From contig PDRJ01000027.1 in NCBI GenBank assembly GCA_002748065.1, forward strand, positions 1 to 64,000: a stretch of 64,000 nucleotides of DNA. Reading direction: 5' to 3'. A program made the translations under genes and the position numbers. Below, in pieces: positions 18,951 to 28,850 of the stretch. The stretch's first letter is position 1; each line of letters starts with the position of its first letter. The notes beneath the pieces are model-generated. The model saw nothing but the letters and a program-made list of their open reading frames with translations. It searched no databases and was not told the DNA's origin. The stretch comes from Bacteroidota bacterium (GTDB taxonomy: Bacteria > Bacteroidota > Bacteroidia > Bacteroidales > BM520).

Positions 18951-19877
18951 ATGTCTTTTATTACACGGGATAAGTTGTTTAGCGCAAAGTGGTTTCGTTC
19001 TTACGGACTAATCCTTATCGGTTCCATCATTATGGCCGCGGGATTTAGCTTTTTTATCTCTCCTTACAAGATCGTACCCGGTGGCGTGTATGGTATCGGT
19101 ATTGTCGTTCACTACCTCACAAAAGGCCTGTTTGATTTTGCGCCCGATGGATTTCCCATCGGACTGTTTGGGTTGATCCTAAACATCCCACTAACCTTAC
19201 TGGGGATTAAGATCTTAGGGCCTCGTTTCGGTGTAAAAACCGTGGTAGGATTCTTTGTCGTATCGGGGATCATGGATCTCTTGACCCTTCTCTTTGGAGA
19301 AGATCCTTTGCAAATCGGTGAGGACATCCTATTGGCTGCTGTTTTTGGCGGGGTACTCATTGGGCTCGGCTTAGGACTGATCTTTCGCGCTCGCGCAACC
19401 ACCGGTGGCTCCGATATTATCGCTATGATCCTTGCGAAATATACCCGAATGCCTCTCGGACAACTTATCATTATTGTGGATTCCATCATTGTCCTTCTTG
19501 GCCTGGCCGTATTCAAAGATTGGCGTATTCCTCTTTACTCCTGGATCACCATCTTCGTTACAGGAAAAGTTATTGATATTGTCGTAGAAGGTGTTTCATA
19601 CGAAAAATCGTTGATGATTGTTTCGGACAAACATGAAGAAATTAAACGCAAAATCCTGGTAGATATGAAACGGGGGGGCACCTGTCTGAGAGCGACTGGA
19701 CTCTACTCGGGGAAGGATAAAAACATCATCTTTACCGTGGTTACACGCCGAGAGTTGGCCATTCTTCAGGATTACATCAGCCAGATTGATTCCAAAGCTT
19801 TTATGACCGTCACAGACTCCAGCGAAGTGCTTGGAGAGGGGTTTCGATCACTAAAAGACAAGGTGGAGCAATCGTAA
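18951..19877 (+). CDS. YitT family membrane protein
   Basis: GSIIMAAGFSFFISPYKIVPGGVYGIGIVVHYL; C-terminal DUF2179-like GLYSGKDKNIIFTVVTRRELAILQDYI. Confidence 0.88.
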   Translation: MSFITRDKLFSAKWFRSYGLILIGSIIMAAGFSFFISPYKIVPGGVYGIGIVVHYLTKGLFDFAPDGFPIGLFGLILNIPLTLLGIKILGPRFGVKTVVGFFVVSGIMDLLTLLFGEDPLQIGEDILLAAVFGGVLIGLGLGLIFRARATTGGSDIIAMILAKYTRMPLGQLIIIVDSIIVLLGLAVFKDWRIPLYSWITIFVTGKVIDIVVEGVSYEKSLMIVSDKHEEIKRKILVDMKRGGTCLRATGLYSGKDKNIIFTVVTRRELAILQDYISQIDSKAFMTVTDSSEVLGEGFRSLKDKVEQS

Positions 19878-20105
19878 AAAGAAGGCATTGGCAATCGCTG
19901 TTACAAGGGCATCGTCTCTATAGAGCTTATATCAACCGTTAACTGTCGGTTCTTAGCCTTTAGTCGTTTCTTTTTCCCCTTCACCGTATCATCTCTACCG
20001 CAAAGAGCACAGAGAATGTGCTGTTTTTCCGGACTTCGACACAGGGATCCCAAGGATCAAAGGCAGGAAAAATCCGGAGAATTCAGGTACATGTAACGAG
20101 TTAGG

Positions 20106-20351
20106 TAGTGTCTATCCATAAAGTCAGCTTTGGGAAGAGGGCTGTATAGAACGTTCAAATTCAAGGCTTGCGAAGGCTGAAAGAAGGGAATTTTACGGGG
20201 ATAAAGCGATCCGTATTGAGCAAAACTGCCCCCCCTTTTGCCTAAAATCTGCACCTTGGTAAAAGATAAGCTTGCTTACATTCTGCTAAGGTGCAGCCTA
20301 CTTTAAAAGACAAGCGTAACGAAGAAGTCGGACGTTATAGACAGACGCTAA
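20106..20351 (+). repeat. MITE-like repeat copy R4, long variant
   Basis: tagtgtctatccataaagtcag ... gaagtcggacgttatagacagacgcta with about 90 nt extra central segment. Confidence 0.85.
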
Positions 20352-20352
20352 T

Positions 20353-20508
20353 TAGTGTTTGTCCATAAAGTCAGCGTTTTGAGAAGAGGCTGTATAGAAC
20401 GTTCAAATTCGAGGCTTGCGAAGGCTGAAATAGGTGAGTTTACTAAGGCAAATGACCATTTGGAAGACAAGCGTAACGAAGAAGTCGGACGTTATAGACA
20501 GCCTCTAA
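20353..20508 (+). repeat. MITE-like repeat copy R5, adjacent to R4 and overlapping rseP stop
   Basis: tagtgtttgtccataaagtcagcgttttgagaagaggctgtatag ... gttatagacagcctctaa. Confidence 0.9.
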
Positions 20509-21827
20509 TTAAAGAGTTTGATAATATCGTTCCCCGTAGCCAAAAGGAAGAGCCCCAACAGAAGGATCATCCCGATCATCTGAGCAATCTCCAAAAAGCG
20601 TTCGCCGGGTTTTCTGCCGGTGATCATTTCCACAAGCAGGAAGAGAACGTGGCCCCCGTCGAGCGCCGGAATGGGCAGCACATTGAGAATGGCAAGCATC
20701 ACCGAAAGGAAAGCTGTTAACCGCCAAAAGACCTCCCAGTTCCAGGTGGAGGGAAAAATACTTCCTATGGTAATAAAGCTACCAATGGATTCGTAAGCCT
20801 TGGTTTGGGGTTTTACCAAAAGTTTCAGCTGTTTCCAATAGGAACTTATCTCTTGAAAAGTTTTGGCAACTCCCCGGGGGATGGCTTCCAGCAAAGAGAA
20901 GCTGCGCTGATGAAGGTTAAAAAAGTAGGTGGTTTGGTTCACCGGAGCGACTCCGATCATTCCACTCTCTGTAACGGTCAGGGGGTATGTCAGGGTGTCC
21001 CTTTCCCGAAGCACTTTCAGTGTTACCTCTTGCCCTTTATAGTCGGCAATCGCCTCCTTAAATTGGTCAAAAAAGGGCGTTGGAATCTCATTAATGCCGA
21101 CGATGCGATCCTTTTCCAAAATTCCGGTTGCCTTTGCCGGTGACTCTTCGGCAAATCCGCCCACCACAAAGGGGATACGATAGGAAATAAAGGGTGTTTT
21201 GTGCTTCAAGAGCTTTGCCGTAATTCCCTCAGGAATCTGAATTTCATAGGGCTGCTCATTGCGATACACCTGAATAGTCTTTGCCTCGTCAAGGATCATA
21301 GCCTCGGGGATATGATTAAAATCTTCAACAGGATTACCATCAATGGCATAGATCTTATCCCCATTTCGCAATCCGATCTCATACCCAAGAGAGTCGACCA
21401 CAACCCCATACTTGAGTTCTGAAGTGGGGAGGTATTTCTCTCCAAAGACCGAGAGGAGAGCAATGTATATGACCATAGCCAGCAGGATATTTACCGTAAC
21501 ACCTCCCAACATAATGATAAGGCGTTGCCATGCGGGTTTGGTACGAAACTCCCACGGCTGGGGCGGTTGTTTCATCTGCTCTTTATCCATGGATTCGTCA
21601 ATCATCCCGGAGATCTTCACATATCCGCCAAGGGGAAGCCAACCAATACCATACTCGGTCTCTTTATATTTGTATTTAAAAAGGGAAAACCACGGATTAA
21701 AGAAAAGGTAGAACTTCTCTACTCGCACCTTAAAGATCCTTGCGGCCACAAAGTGTCCCATCTCATGCAGAACCACCAAAATAGAGAGGCTGAGGATCAG
21801 CTGTAATATCTTTATCAATACGCTCAT
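20505..21827 (-). CDS. rseP: Site-2 protease RseP (M50)
   Basis: VVLHEMGHFVAARIF HExxH and NVLPIPALDGGHVLF. Confidence 0.94.
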   Translation of the reverse strand: MSVLIKILQLILSLSILVVLHEMGHFVAARIFKVRVEKFYLFFNPWFSLFKYKYKETEYGIGWLPLGGYVKISGMIDESMDKEQMKQPPQPWEFRTKPAWQRLIIMLGGVTVNILLAMVIYIALLSVFGEKYLPTSELKYGVVVDSLGYEIGLRNGDKIYAIDGNPVEDFNHIPEAMILDEAKTIQVYRNEQPYEIQIPEGITAKLLKHKTPFISYRIPFVVGGFAEESPAKATGILEKDRIVGINEIPTPFFDQFKEAIADYKGQEVTLKVLRERDTLTYPLTVTESGMIGVAPVNQTTYFFNLHQRSFSLLEAIPRGVAKTFQEISSYWKQLKLLVKPQTKAYESIGSFITIGSIFPSTWNWEVFWRLTAFLSVMLAILNVLPIPALDGGHVLFLLVEMITGRKPGERFLEIAQMIGMILLLGLFLLATGNDIIKLFN

Positions 21828-21833
21828 TGTCTG

Positions 21834-22994
21834 TTATCTTAAGTCGTCAATATGCAACAGAGCCCGTGTTCTGGTTTCCCGGTCGGTTGCAAGCAAATCA
21901 TCCAACGAGGGGTTTTCCACGAAAGAGATCCTATCCATACAGTGCGCAACTAAGTCGGGCATTTGGGTAAAGGCTATCTGTTGTTTCAGAAAGGCCGCTA
22001 CCGCAATCTCATTGGCTGCATTAAGCACACACGGAATATTCCCACCCCTTTCCAACGCCTCATAAGCGAGGGCAAGATTACGAAATTTTTTTGTATCAGG
22101 TTTTTCAAAGGTGAGTTGCGGATGTTCAAAAATGTTAAAGTTTGTGAAATTGGCTCTCACCCTTTGGGGATAGGTAAGGGCATACTGTATGGGGACGCGC
22201 ATATCGGGGTCGCCCAACTGGGCTTTCAGGCTTCCATCTTCAAACTCCACCATGCTGTGAATGATGGATTGCGGGTGGATCACCACCTCTATGTGTTGAG
22301 GATGAACATTAAAGAGCCATTTGGCTTCAATCACCTCCAACCCTTTGTTCATCATGGAGGCACTATCTATGGTAATCTTACTTCCCATCTGCCAAGTGGG
22401 GTGCCGAAGAGCTTGTTGGGGCGATACCGTTTGAAGCTGTTCTACAGAGAACCCTCTAAAAGGCCCCCCGCTGGCGGTGAGCAGGATCTTTTTGATGGGG
22501 TTGGACTCTCCCGTGATGCACTGCATGATGGCGGAGTGTTCCGAGTCGATGGGATAGAGGTTAACTCCTTTTTTCTGAGCCGTTTGTGTAACCATCTTTC
22601 CAGCGACTACAAGGGTCTCCTTATTGGCCAGGGCAATGGGTTTCCCCGCCTCTATGGCAGCGAGTGTGGGCTCCAGACCGGCAAACCCCACTACGGCGGT
22701 AACGACGATATCAACGGTTCCCATTTCGGTAATCTGGGATAACGCTTTGGATCCTGCATAGACCTTTATGGGGAGGTCACTAAGGGCATCGGAAACGTTT
22801 TTATAATGCTGTTCATCGGCAATGACCACCGCATTGGGTACGAACTCCCGGGCTTGTTGAATAAGAAGTTCCGTATTGTGATGAGCGGTAAGGACTTCAG
22901 CGGTAAAACGGCCGGGGTTATTACGAACAACATCAAGGGTCTGGATACCAATGGATCCAGTAGATCCTAACAGGGCGATATGTTTCTTCTCCAT
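21834..22994 (-). CDS. dxr: 1-deoxy-D-xylulose-5-phosphate reductoisomerase
   Basis: ALLGSTGSIGIQTLDVV, LANKETLVVAGKMV, DSEHSAIMQC, SASMMNKGLEVIEAKWLF. Confidence 0.96.
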   Translation of the reverse strand: MEKKHIALLGSTGSIGIQTLDVVRNNPGRFTAEVLTAHHNTELLIQQAREFVPNAVVIADEQHYKNVSDALSDLPIKVYAGSKALSQITEMGTVDIVVTAVVGFAGLEPTLAAIEAGKPIALANKETLVVAGKMVTQTAQKKGVNLYPIDSEHSAIMQCITGESNPIKKILLTASGGPFRGFSVEQLQTVSPQQALRHPTWQMGSKITIDSASMMNKGLEVIEAKWLFNVHPQHIEVVIHPQSIIHSMVEFEDGSLKAQLGDPDMRVPIQYALTYPQRVRANFTNFNIFEHPQLTFEKPDTKKFRNLALAYEALERGGNIPCVLNAANEIAVAAFLKQQIAFTQMPDLVAHCMDRISFVENPSLDDLLATDRETRTRALLHIDDLR

Positions 22995-22998
22995 GGGA

Positions 22999-23907
22999 TT
23001 ATTTACTTAAAAAATGGATGGGATTTACGGGGATTCCTCGGTACCATACCTCAAAAAGAAAATGCGCCGAGGCAGCCTTACCTTCTGTCTTCTCCAACGT
23101 AGCCACAGCCTCTCCAATGGAGACATAATCCCCCACTCTTTTGAGAAGGGTGGTGTTGTGCCTGTATATGGTCACAAGGTCATGATCATGTTGAATGGCT
23201 ACGGTGTAGGATTTCTTACCCGTCTGTTGACTAAAGATAACCGTTCCAGGAGAAATGGCAAAGACAGAATCATACTCCGGAGTGACAATAGTAATGCCAA
23301 AATACGCTTCCTGAGGGTTGAAGCTATGAGCCACCACGCCCTCCACCGGCGGGTGAAAGCGGTCATTAAACTCGTGGACAATGGTATTGAACAAGGAATC
23401 CTCCTGCTGAGCAGATACGGTATGAGAAGTATCCCCATACATCAGAAGCAAAAGACTATCTTCATAAAAACGATACGTGCTGATATGACTGTACCTACTT
23501 CGAAGCGAATCCTCCTCCGTGTTTACCGAGTCTCCGGCATAAACGGTCTCAATGAGACTACTGTCACTCAAAATGATGCGAATATTACGAAGATAGGTAT
23601 CTTTCACCCTCATGGCCTTCTCCAAAGAGTCCGCTTTTTTAAGCAACCTATACATGTCCTGGCGGTAGGATGATTTGGTATATCCGGGAACCACCTCTCT
23701 CAAAGAGGTGTGTGAGATCAGGAAAAAGGTACCAATACTGATCAGGATGGCAGAAAAGAGCAGAAGAATAACCACATGAAGCCCAGAGACCCGGATGGCG
23801 AATCGCTCTTCGAAGGTCTCTCCATGCTGAAGAATCAGACGGTATTTGTTACGGGATCTTCTTAACAAAGCTCCTTTCCCTTTCTTATGTGCTTTCTTCT
23901 CTTTCAT
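22999..23907 (-). CDS. M23 family metallopeptidase, membrane anchored
   Basis: N-terminal TM; VAIQHDHDLVTIYRHNTTLLKRVGDYVSIGEAVATLEKTEG...HFLFEVWYRGIPVNP. Confidence 0.85.
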   Translation of the reverse strand: MKEKKAHKKGKGALLRRSRNKYRLILQHGETFEERFAIRVSGLHVVILLLFSAILISIGTFFLISHTSLREVVPGYTKSSYRQDMYRLLKKADSLEKAMRVKDTYLRNIRIILSDSSLIETVYAGDSVNTEEDSLRSRYSHISTYRFYEDSLLLLMYGDTSHTVSAQQEDSLFNTIVHEFNDRFHPPVEGVVAHSFNPQEAYFGITIVTPEYDSVFAISPGTVIFSQQTGKKSYTVAIQHDHDLVTIYRHNTTLLKRVGDYVSIGEAVATLEKTEGKAASAHFLFEVWYRGIPVNPIHFLSK

Positions 23908-24128
23908 TGTAAAGTAAGAAAATACCACACTTGGCAGCATTCTTCTGCAAAGATCGTAAAAAAAACCAACCTTACTAACAGCATAATGGGGCTCTCTCTT
24001 CAGGAAATCCCCACGCTTCCATCCTGGCCCCCATTACCCCATCACCACGCAAACAAATTCTCTTATAAAGGGATGGATAAAAGCACACCTCTGGGGAAAG
24101 ACAATATGGGTTTTCTAAAGCGATAAAT

Positions 24129-24169
24129 CCGAATATGTGCCACACATTCGGAAAAATAAAATATTTTTG
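24129..24169 (+). promoter_or_regulatory. Imperfect 11-bp inverted repeat followed by TATTTTTG box upstream of the sprE-like gene
   Basis: CCGAATATGTG-C-CACACATTCGG (24129-24151), TATTTTTG 24162-24169. Confidence 0.5.
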
Positions 24170-24209
24170 CAAGGAAGTAGTTAATCATATAGGACTAGAG
24201 ATTATTACC

Positions 24210-26885
24210 TTGAACAATAGAGATCGATTTTACAAGATTATAAAAGCATCCACGTTTGTGGTGATTACATTGATATTATTTTCATGTAGTACCAAGAAGA
24301 ACACAGCTTTTCGAAGAAGTTTTCACAACCTAAACACCCACTATAACGGTTATTGGAACGGCCGGGAGAGCTTTCGACAAGGCGTTTTGGAATTGGAGAA
24401 AGAGGGGCACGACAACTATTCGTTTATTTTGCCGGTAGTCTATTACGGTAACCGTCAAGAGGCCTCGTCCCTTGCCCCTTTCATGGACAAAGCCATTGAA
24501 AAATCGGGCATGATGATCAACCGCCACTCCATGGTTTTCAACAAAAAGGAACGGGTAAAATGGATCGATGATTGCTACTTGCTCATTGGAAAAGCCTATT
24601 TTTACAAACAGGAGTTTTTACGGGCACGTCGCACTTTCGAGTACATCACAAAAACCTACGAACCATTAGCTCCCGAAGCCCGCCTATGGATGGCTCGTTC
24701 GTATCACCAAACCGGTGAATTTGAAAAATCTTTAGCCATTTTGGAAGAGATGCAATCTTCCATTGATAAACGAGAGGTTCCCATCTCCATTCTCCGTCTC
24801 TACCCCTTAGTGTATGCAGAATATTACCTCATGCAGAATCGCTACGCCGAGGCTAAGAAACATTTGGAAAACGGTATCATCTTCAATAGGCAAAAGAAAT
24901 TGCGCACCCGATTATGGTATATCCTCGCTCAAATCTATCAGCAAGAGGGAGACTATAAGGCTGCCACAGACTACTTCTCCAAGGTAATTCGCAAGAACCC
25001 CAACTATGAAATGACCTTTAATGCACGCATTAGTCTGGCACAATCCTACGATACAGAGACCGGCAATAAATCCATGGTCTTAAAGCAGCTCCAGAAACTG
25101 CTCAAAGACATAAAGAATGAAGAGTACCGGGATCAGATCTACTATGCATTGGCAGAGATCGCCCGTCGTGATGGCGATTCAGCTCTTTTAATAAAACACC
25201 TCGCCAGTTCAGTAGCCTCCAGTGTAAGCAACAACTATCAATTATCAAAATCATCCCTTGAGATTGCCGATATCTATTTCCAACAAAAGGATTATCCCCT
25301 ATCACAAGCCTATTACGACACGGCCATGCAATCCATACCGGATGATTACCCCAACATTGATGCATTGCGCAAAAAAACAGATGTTCTCACGAATCTGGTG
25401 ACCAACCTTTCAGAGGTACAAACTCAAGATAGTCTTCAATATTTGGCTTCACTGCCGGAAGGAGAGCGAATGGAAATCATTCGTAAATTCATCAAGAAAA
25501 TTGAGGAGGAGGAGAAACGCAAAGCAGAAGCGGAACGGAGAAAACAGCAACAGTTGATGCAATCACGGCTCACTCAAATGGAGAACCGACGAATGCAAAA
25601 CCAACCGGGAATGGGAGGAGGCATAAAATGGTACTTCTATAACCCTCAAACGGTGAGTTTTGGAATGGCAGAATTTGAAAAGCGTTGGGGTAACCGAAAG
25701 CTGGAAGACCTATGGCGACTCTCCAACAAGGTGGTTGTAGACTTTGGAGACTTTACCGATGAAGAGAGCATGATGGCTGCAGATAGCTTAGCCGCAGGAG
25801 ATACCATCAAACGTTCCGTGGATCCCAAGGATCCCCAGACCTATTTGCAGGATATTCCCCTGACAGAAGAGATGATGGAAGCATCACACAAAAAAATTGA
25901 GCGTGCCCTCTTCAATGCCGGTTTTATCTACTATGACGGATTGGGGAACCTTGATGAAGCCATTGGCTGCTTCCAGGAACTACTAAAACGCTATCCCCAG
26001 TCGGATAACTGTTTGCTCGCACTCTACATGCTCTACAGAATGAACCTGGATTTGGGCAATACGGAGGCCTCAGAGAAATATAAACAGACCATCCTCAATG
26101 ACTTCCCGGATACAGATTATGCAAAGATCATTCGGGATCCGGAATACAACAACGTATTACTCGAAGAGTTGAACCGAAAATCTGCCCTCTACAAAGAGGC
26201 CTACCTAGCCTACGAAGAGGGCATGTATAACCTGGTGATGGTCTATGCCGAAGAGGGCATTAACGACTACACCCCAGACGAATTCACACCTAAGTTTAAA
26301 TACTTAAAAGCCATTGCTTTTGGAGCAAAACAGGAGCAGGATAGCCTCGTAAAGAACCTTCAGGAAATTGTGGCCATGTATCCCAATAGTGAGGTAACCC
26401 CTTTGGCACAAAATATCCTACAACAACTATTTAACCCGGATCTTGAAACAGAAGAAGAGGGTGAAACCGCAAAAGAAGAAGCCATTTCCGAAGAGTTATT
26501 GGAGATGATGAAGGAGTTCAACTACAGCCCGGATTCGCAACATTTTTATGTGCTTATACTGGATGGATCGAAGGTAAATGTGAATGCGACGAAAGTAAAG
26601 GTATCGGACTATAACGGTAAATTCCAAAGTCTCTCCCAGTTATCGGTAAGTTCGGTAATGTTAAAAGATAAAAAACAGATGGTCACCGTAAGCAGTTTTA
26701 ACAATGCTTCGGAAGCAAAGGATTATTTAACAGATATTTCCAGCAATGAGTATGTGTTTTCCCGCCTGAGTGCAGAGGACTATGTACACTTTATTATCAG
26801 TGCCGAGAATTATCCCACATTTTATAAAAACAAAAACATTGATGCCTATTTGATGTTTTTCAATACAGCCTACGAGAACGAATAG
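24210..26885 (+). CDS. sprE: SprE/PorW-like TPR lipoprotein
   Basis: Probable TTG start; lipobox TLILFSCSTKKNTAFRRSFHNLNTHYNGYWNGRESFRQG; TPR-like helices. Confidence 0.85.
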   Translation: MNNRDRFYKIIKASTFVVITLILFSCSTKKNTAFRRSFHNLNTHYNGYWNGRESFRQGVLELEKEGHDNYSFILPVVYYGNRQEASSLAPFMDKAIEKSGMMINRHSMVFNKKERVKWIDDCYLLIGKAYFYKQEFLRARRTFEYITKTYEPLAPEARLWMARSYHQTGEFEKSLAILEEMQSSIDKREVPISILRLYPLVYAEYYLMQNRYAEAKKHLENGIIFNRQKKLRTRLWYILAQIYQQEGDYKAATDYFSKVIRKNPNYEMTFNARISLAQSYDTETGNKSMVLKQLQKLLKDIKNEEYRDQIYYALAEIARRDGDSALLIKHLASSVASSVSNNYQLSKSSLEIADIYFQQKDYPLSQAYYDTAMQSIPDDYPNIDALRKKTDVLTNLVTNLSEVQTQDSLQYLASLPEGERMEIIRKFIKKIEEEEKRKAEAERRKQQQLMQSRLTQMENRRMQNQPGMGGGIKWYFYNPQTVSFGMAEFEKRWGNRKLEDLWRLSNKVVVDFGDFTDEESMMAADSLAAGDTIKRSVDPKDPQTYLQDIPLTEEMMEASHKKIERALFNAGFIYYDGLGNLDEAIGCFQELLKRYPQSDNCLLALYMLYRMNLDLGNTEASEKYKQTILNDFPDTDYAKIIRDPEYNNVLLEELNRKSALYKEAYLAYEEGMYNLVMVYAEEGINDYTPDEFTPKFKYLKAIAFGAKQEQDSLVKNLQEIVAMYPNSEVTPLAQNILQQLFNPDLETEEEGETAKEEAISEELLEMMKEFNYSPDSQHFYVLILDGSKVNVNATKVKVSDYNGKFQSLSQLSVSSVMLKDKKQMVTVSSFNNASEAKDYLTDISSNEYVFSRLSAEDYVHFIISAENYPTFYKNKNIDAYLMFFNTAYENE

Positions 26886-26945
26886 GATACTCTTTTGTGA
26901 AAAAGTGATACATTTGTGAAATATCGAACCTAAAAAAGATGTATT

Positions 26946-27347
26946 ATGGCAAAATCGACCAACATGGATACCTCTTCAGCCAACCTCATACAACAGGGAA
27001 CGGAGATAAAGGGAGACATTATTACCCAAGGGAATATCCGTATTGATGGGAAATTAACTGGTACATTAAACTGTAAAGGAAAATTGATTCTGGGAGAAAG
27101 TGGAGAAATCCACGGCTCTGTAGTCTGTGGTAGCGCAGAAATCCATGGGTCGTTGTATGCTTCTATAGAGGTAAAGGAGTTGCTAAGCCTAAAAAGTTCC
27201 TCCAAACATGTGGGAGATATCGTCGTGAAGACCCTGGCCATTGAGTCTGGAGCCTTCTTCTCCGGAAATTGTACGATGAGCGACGGACAAAATGCAACAA
27301 AAACCACCCCTCCTCCTTTTACGTCTAAATCAACTGTCAAGAAGTAA
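26946..27347 (+). CDS. Bactofilin / polymer-forming cytoskeletal protein
   Basis: GTEIKGDIITQGNIRIDGKLTGTLNCKGKLILGESGEIHGSVVCGSAEIHGSL. Confidence 0.93.
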   Translation: MAKSTNMDTSSANLIQQGTEIKGDIITQGNIRIDGKLTGTLNCKGKLILGESGEIHGSVVCGSAEIHGSLYASIEVKELLSLKSSSKHVGDIVVKTLAIESGAFFSGNCTMSDGQNATKTTPPPFTSKSTVKK

Positions 27348-27359
27348 TACAAAAGGTTT

Positions 27360-27785
27360 ATGTCGGAAAATATCGTCTATCTGACACGTCGCGAACGTTT
27401 TAATGCAGCACATCGTCTTTTTCGTCCTGAATGGACGGATGAGGAGAATCTTCGTGTGTTTGGAAAATGTTCAAACCCTCATTGGCATGGGCACAACTAC
27501 GTCCTGTTTGTTACCGTGAAAGGTAGTGTGAATCCCTTGACAGGGTTTCTTGTAAACCTCAAGGAGCTAAGTAAAGTGATTAGGGCATATGTAATAGAAC
27601 CCATGGATCACAAAAATCTTAATGTAGAAGTCCCTTTCTTAACGGGTAAAATAATCTCTTCGGAAGCCATTGTTGTAGCCATATGGAAGCAACTGGAAGC
27701 ACCCATTGCCAGGATGGGTGTCACGCTACACCGTATCCGATTGGAAGAAACAGAAAATAACTTTGTAGAATATTTTGGAGCATAA
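27360..27785 (+). CDS. queD: 6-pyruvoyl tetrahydropterin synthase / 6-carboxytetrahydropterin synthase family
   Basis: RERFNAAHRL, CSNPHWHGHNYVLFVTVKG, MDHKNLNVEVPFL. Confidence 0.88.
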   Translation: MSENIVYLTRRERFNAAHRLFRPEWTDEENLRVFGKCSNPHWHGHNYVLFVTVKGSVNPLTGFLVNLKELSKVIRAYVIEPMDHKNLNVEVPFLTGKIISSEAIVVAIWKQLEAPIARMGVTLHRIRLEETENNFVEYFGA

Positions 27786-27812
27786 ACACTCCCATAAATA
27801 GAATTGATAATT

Positions 27813-28421
27813 ATGGATGGCAGGGAAGGTATTGAATGCATACCACATTACAGCGAAGAGACAGTACAGGCAATGAAAGTGCATTATGAAGCGCTCTTGA
27901 AGCTGATGGGGGAGGATCCATCACGGGAAGGTCTGCTTAAATCACCCGAACGAGTGGCTAAGGCCATGTTATTTTTAACACGCGGATATCATATGAATCC
28001 TCAGGAGATTTTGCTATCGGCTCGTTTTAAGGAAGATTATCGCCAGATGGTTTTAGTGAAGGATATTGAGCTCTACTCCATGTGCGAACACCATATGCTA
28101 CCCTTCTTTGGAAAGGCACATGTGGCCTATATTCCCAATGGATACATTGTGGGGTTGAGCAAGATTCCCCGACTGGTAGATGCCTTTGCCCGCCGCTTGC
28201 AGGTACAGGAGCGTCTTACCACACAGATAAAGAATTGCATTGTGGAGACCCTGAACCCCTTGGGAGTTGCCGTGGTAATTGAAGCACAACACATGTGTAT
28301 GTCCATGCGCGGTGTGCAAAAACAAAATTCGGTGACCACCACCTCTGACTTTACGGGTGCATTCCTCCGCGAGGCAACACGGGAAGAGTTCATCCACCTT
28401 ATCGGCGCCAAACTGCATTAA
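27813..28421 (+). CDS. folE: GTP cyclohydrolase I
   Basis: [48 protein letters not shown]. Confidence 0.96.
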   Translation: MDGREGIECIPHYSEETVQAMKVHYEALLKLMGEDPSREGLLKSPERVAKAMLFLTRGYHMNPQEILLSARFKEDYRQMVLVKDIELYSMCEHHMLPFFGKAHVAYIPNGYIVGLSKIPRLVDAFARRLQVQERLTTQIKNCIVETLNPLGVAVVIEAQHMCMSMRGVQKQNSVTTTSDFTGAFLREATREEFIHLIGAKLH

Positions 28422-28500
28422 TATCGTAGAGAAAAAGGACGCAACTTCCCGACACTTTGCCCCATTCCAACAACCAATGGGTACGATAGTCTCGTATTCA

Positions 28501-28653
28501 GCCTCTGTCCATCACGTCAACGTTTTGAGAAGAGGCTGTATAGAACATTCGAATTCGAGGCTTGCGAAGGCTGAAATAGGTGAGTTTACTGGGGTAAATG
28601 ACCATTGGGAAGACAAGCGTAACGAAGAAGTCGGACTTTATAGACAGACGCTA
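28501..28653 (+). repeat. MITE-like repeat copy R6
   Basis: gcctctgtccatcacgtcaacgttttgagaagaggctgtatag ... ggactttatagacagacgcta. Confidence 0.88.
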
Positions 28654-28850
28654 AATAATCTTTCATGAAGGGAAAGGAGTAGGAACGGCGAGAAGAGCCC
28701 TCCCCCGTGAATAAGTTCTGCTCTTATAAGGTTTTTGTAAATTTATTGTTACTTTTGCGGTGCTTTTGGCGGCTAAAAAAGCACCTACATATAGGAAGGT
28801 GGGCATGAGTGTAGTTTGCTAATAGATTATTAAAAAAGAAGAGAAGCGCA

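Noticed and set aside
21963-22742. 259 aa ORF antisense to dxr, and 23014..23673 antisense to the M23 gene
   Set aside because: Opposite strongly supported genes, no recognisable domains.
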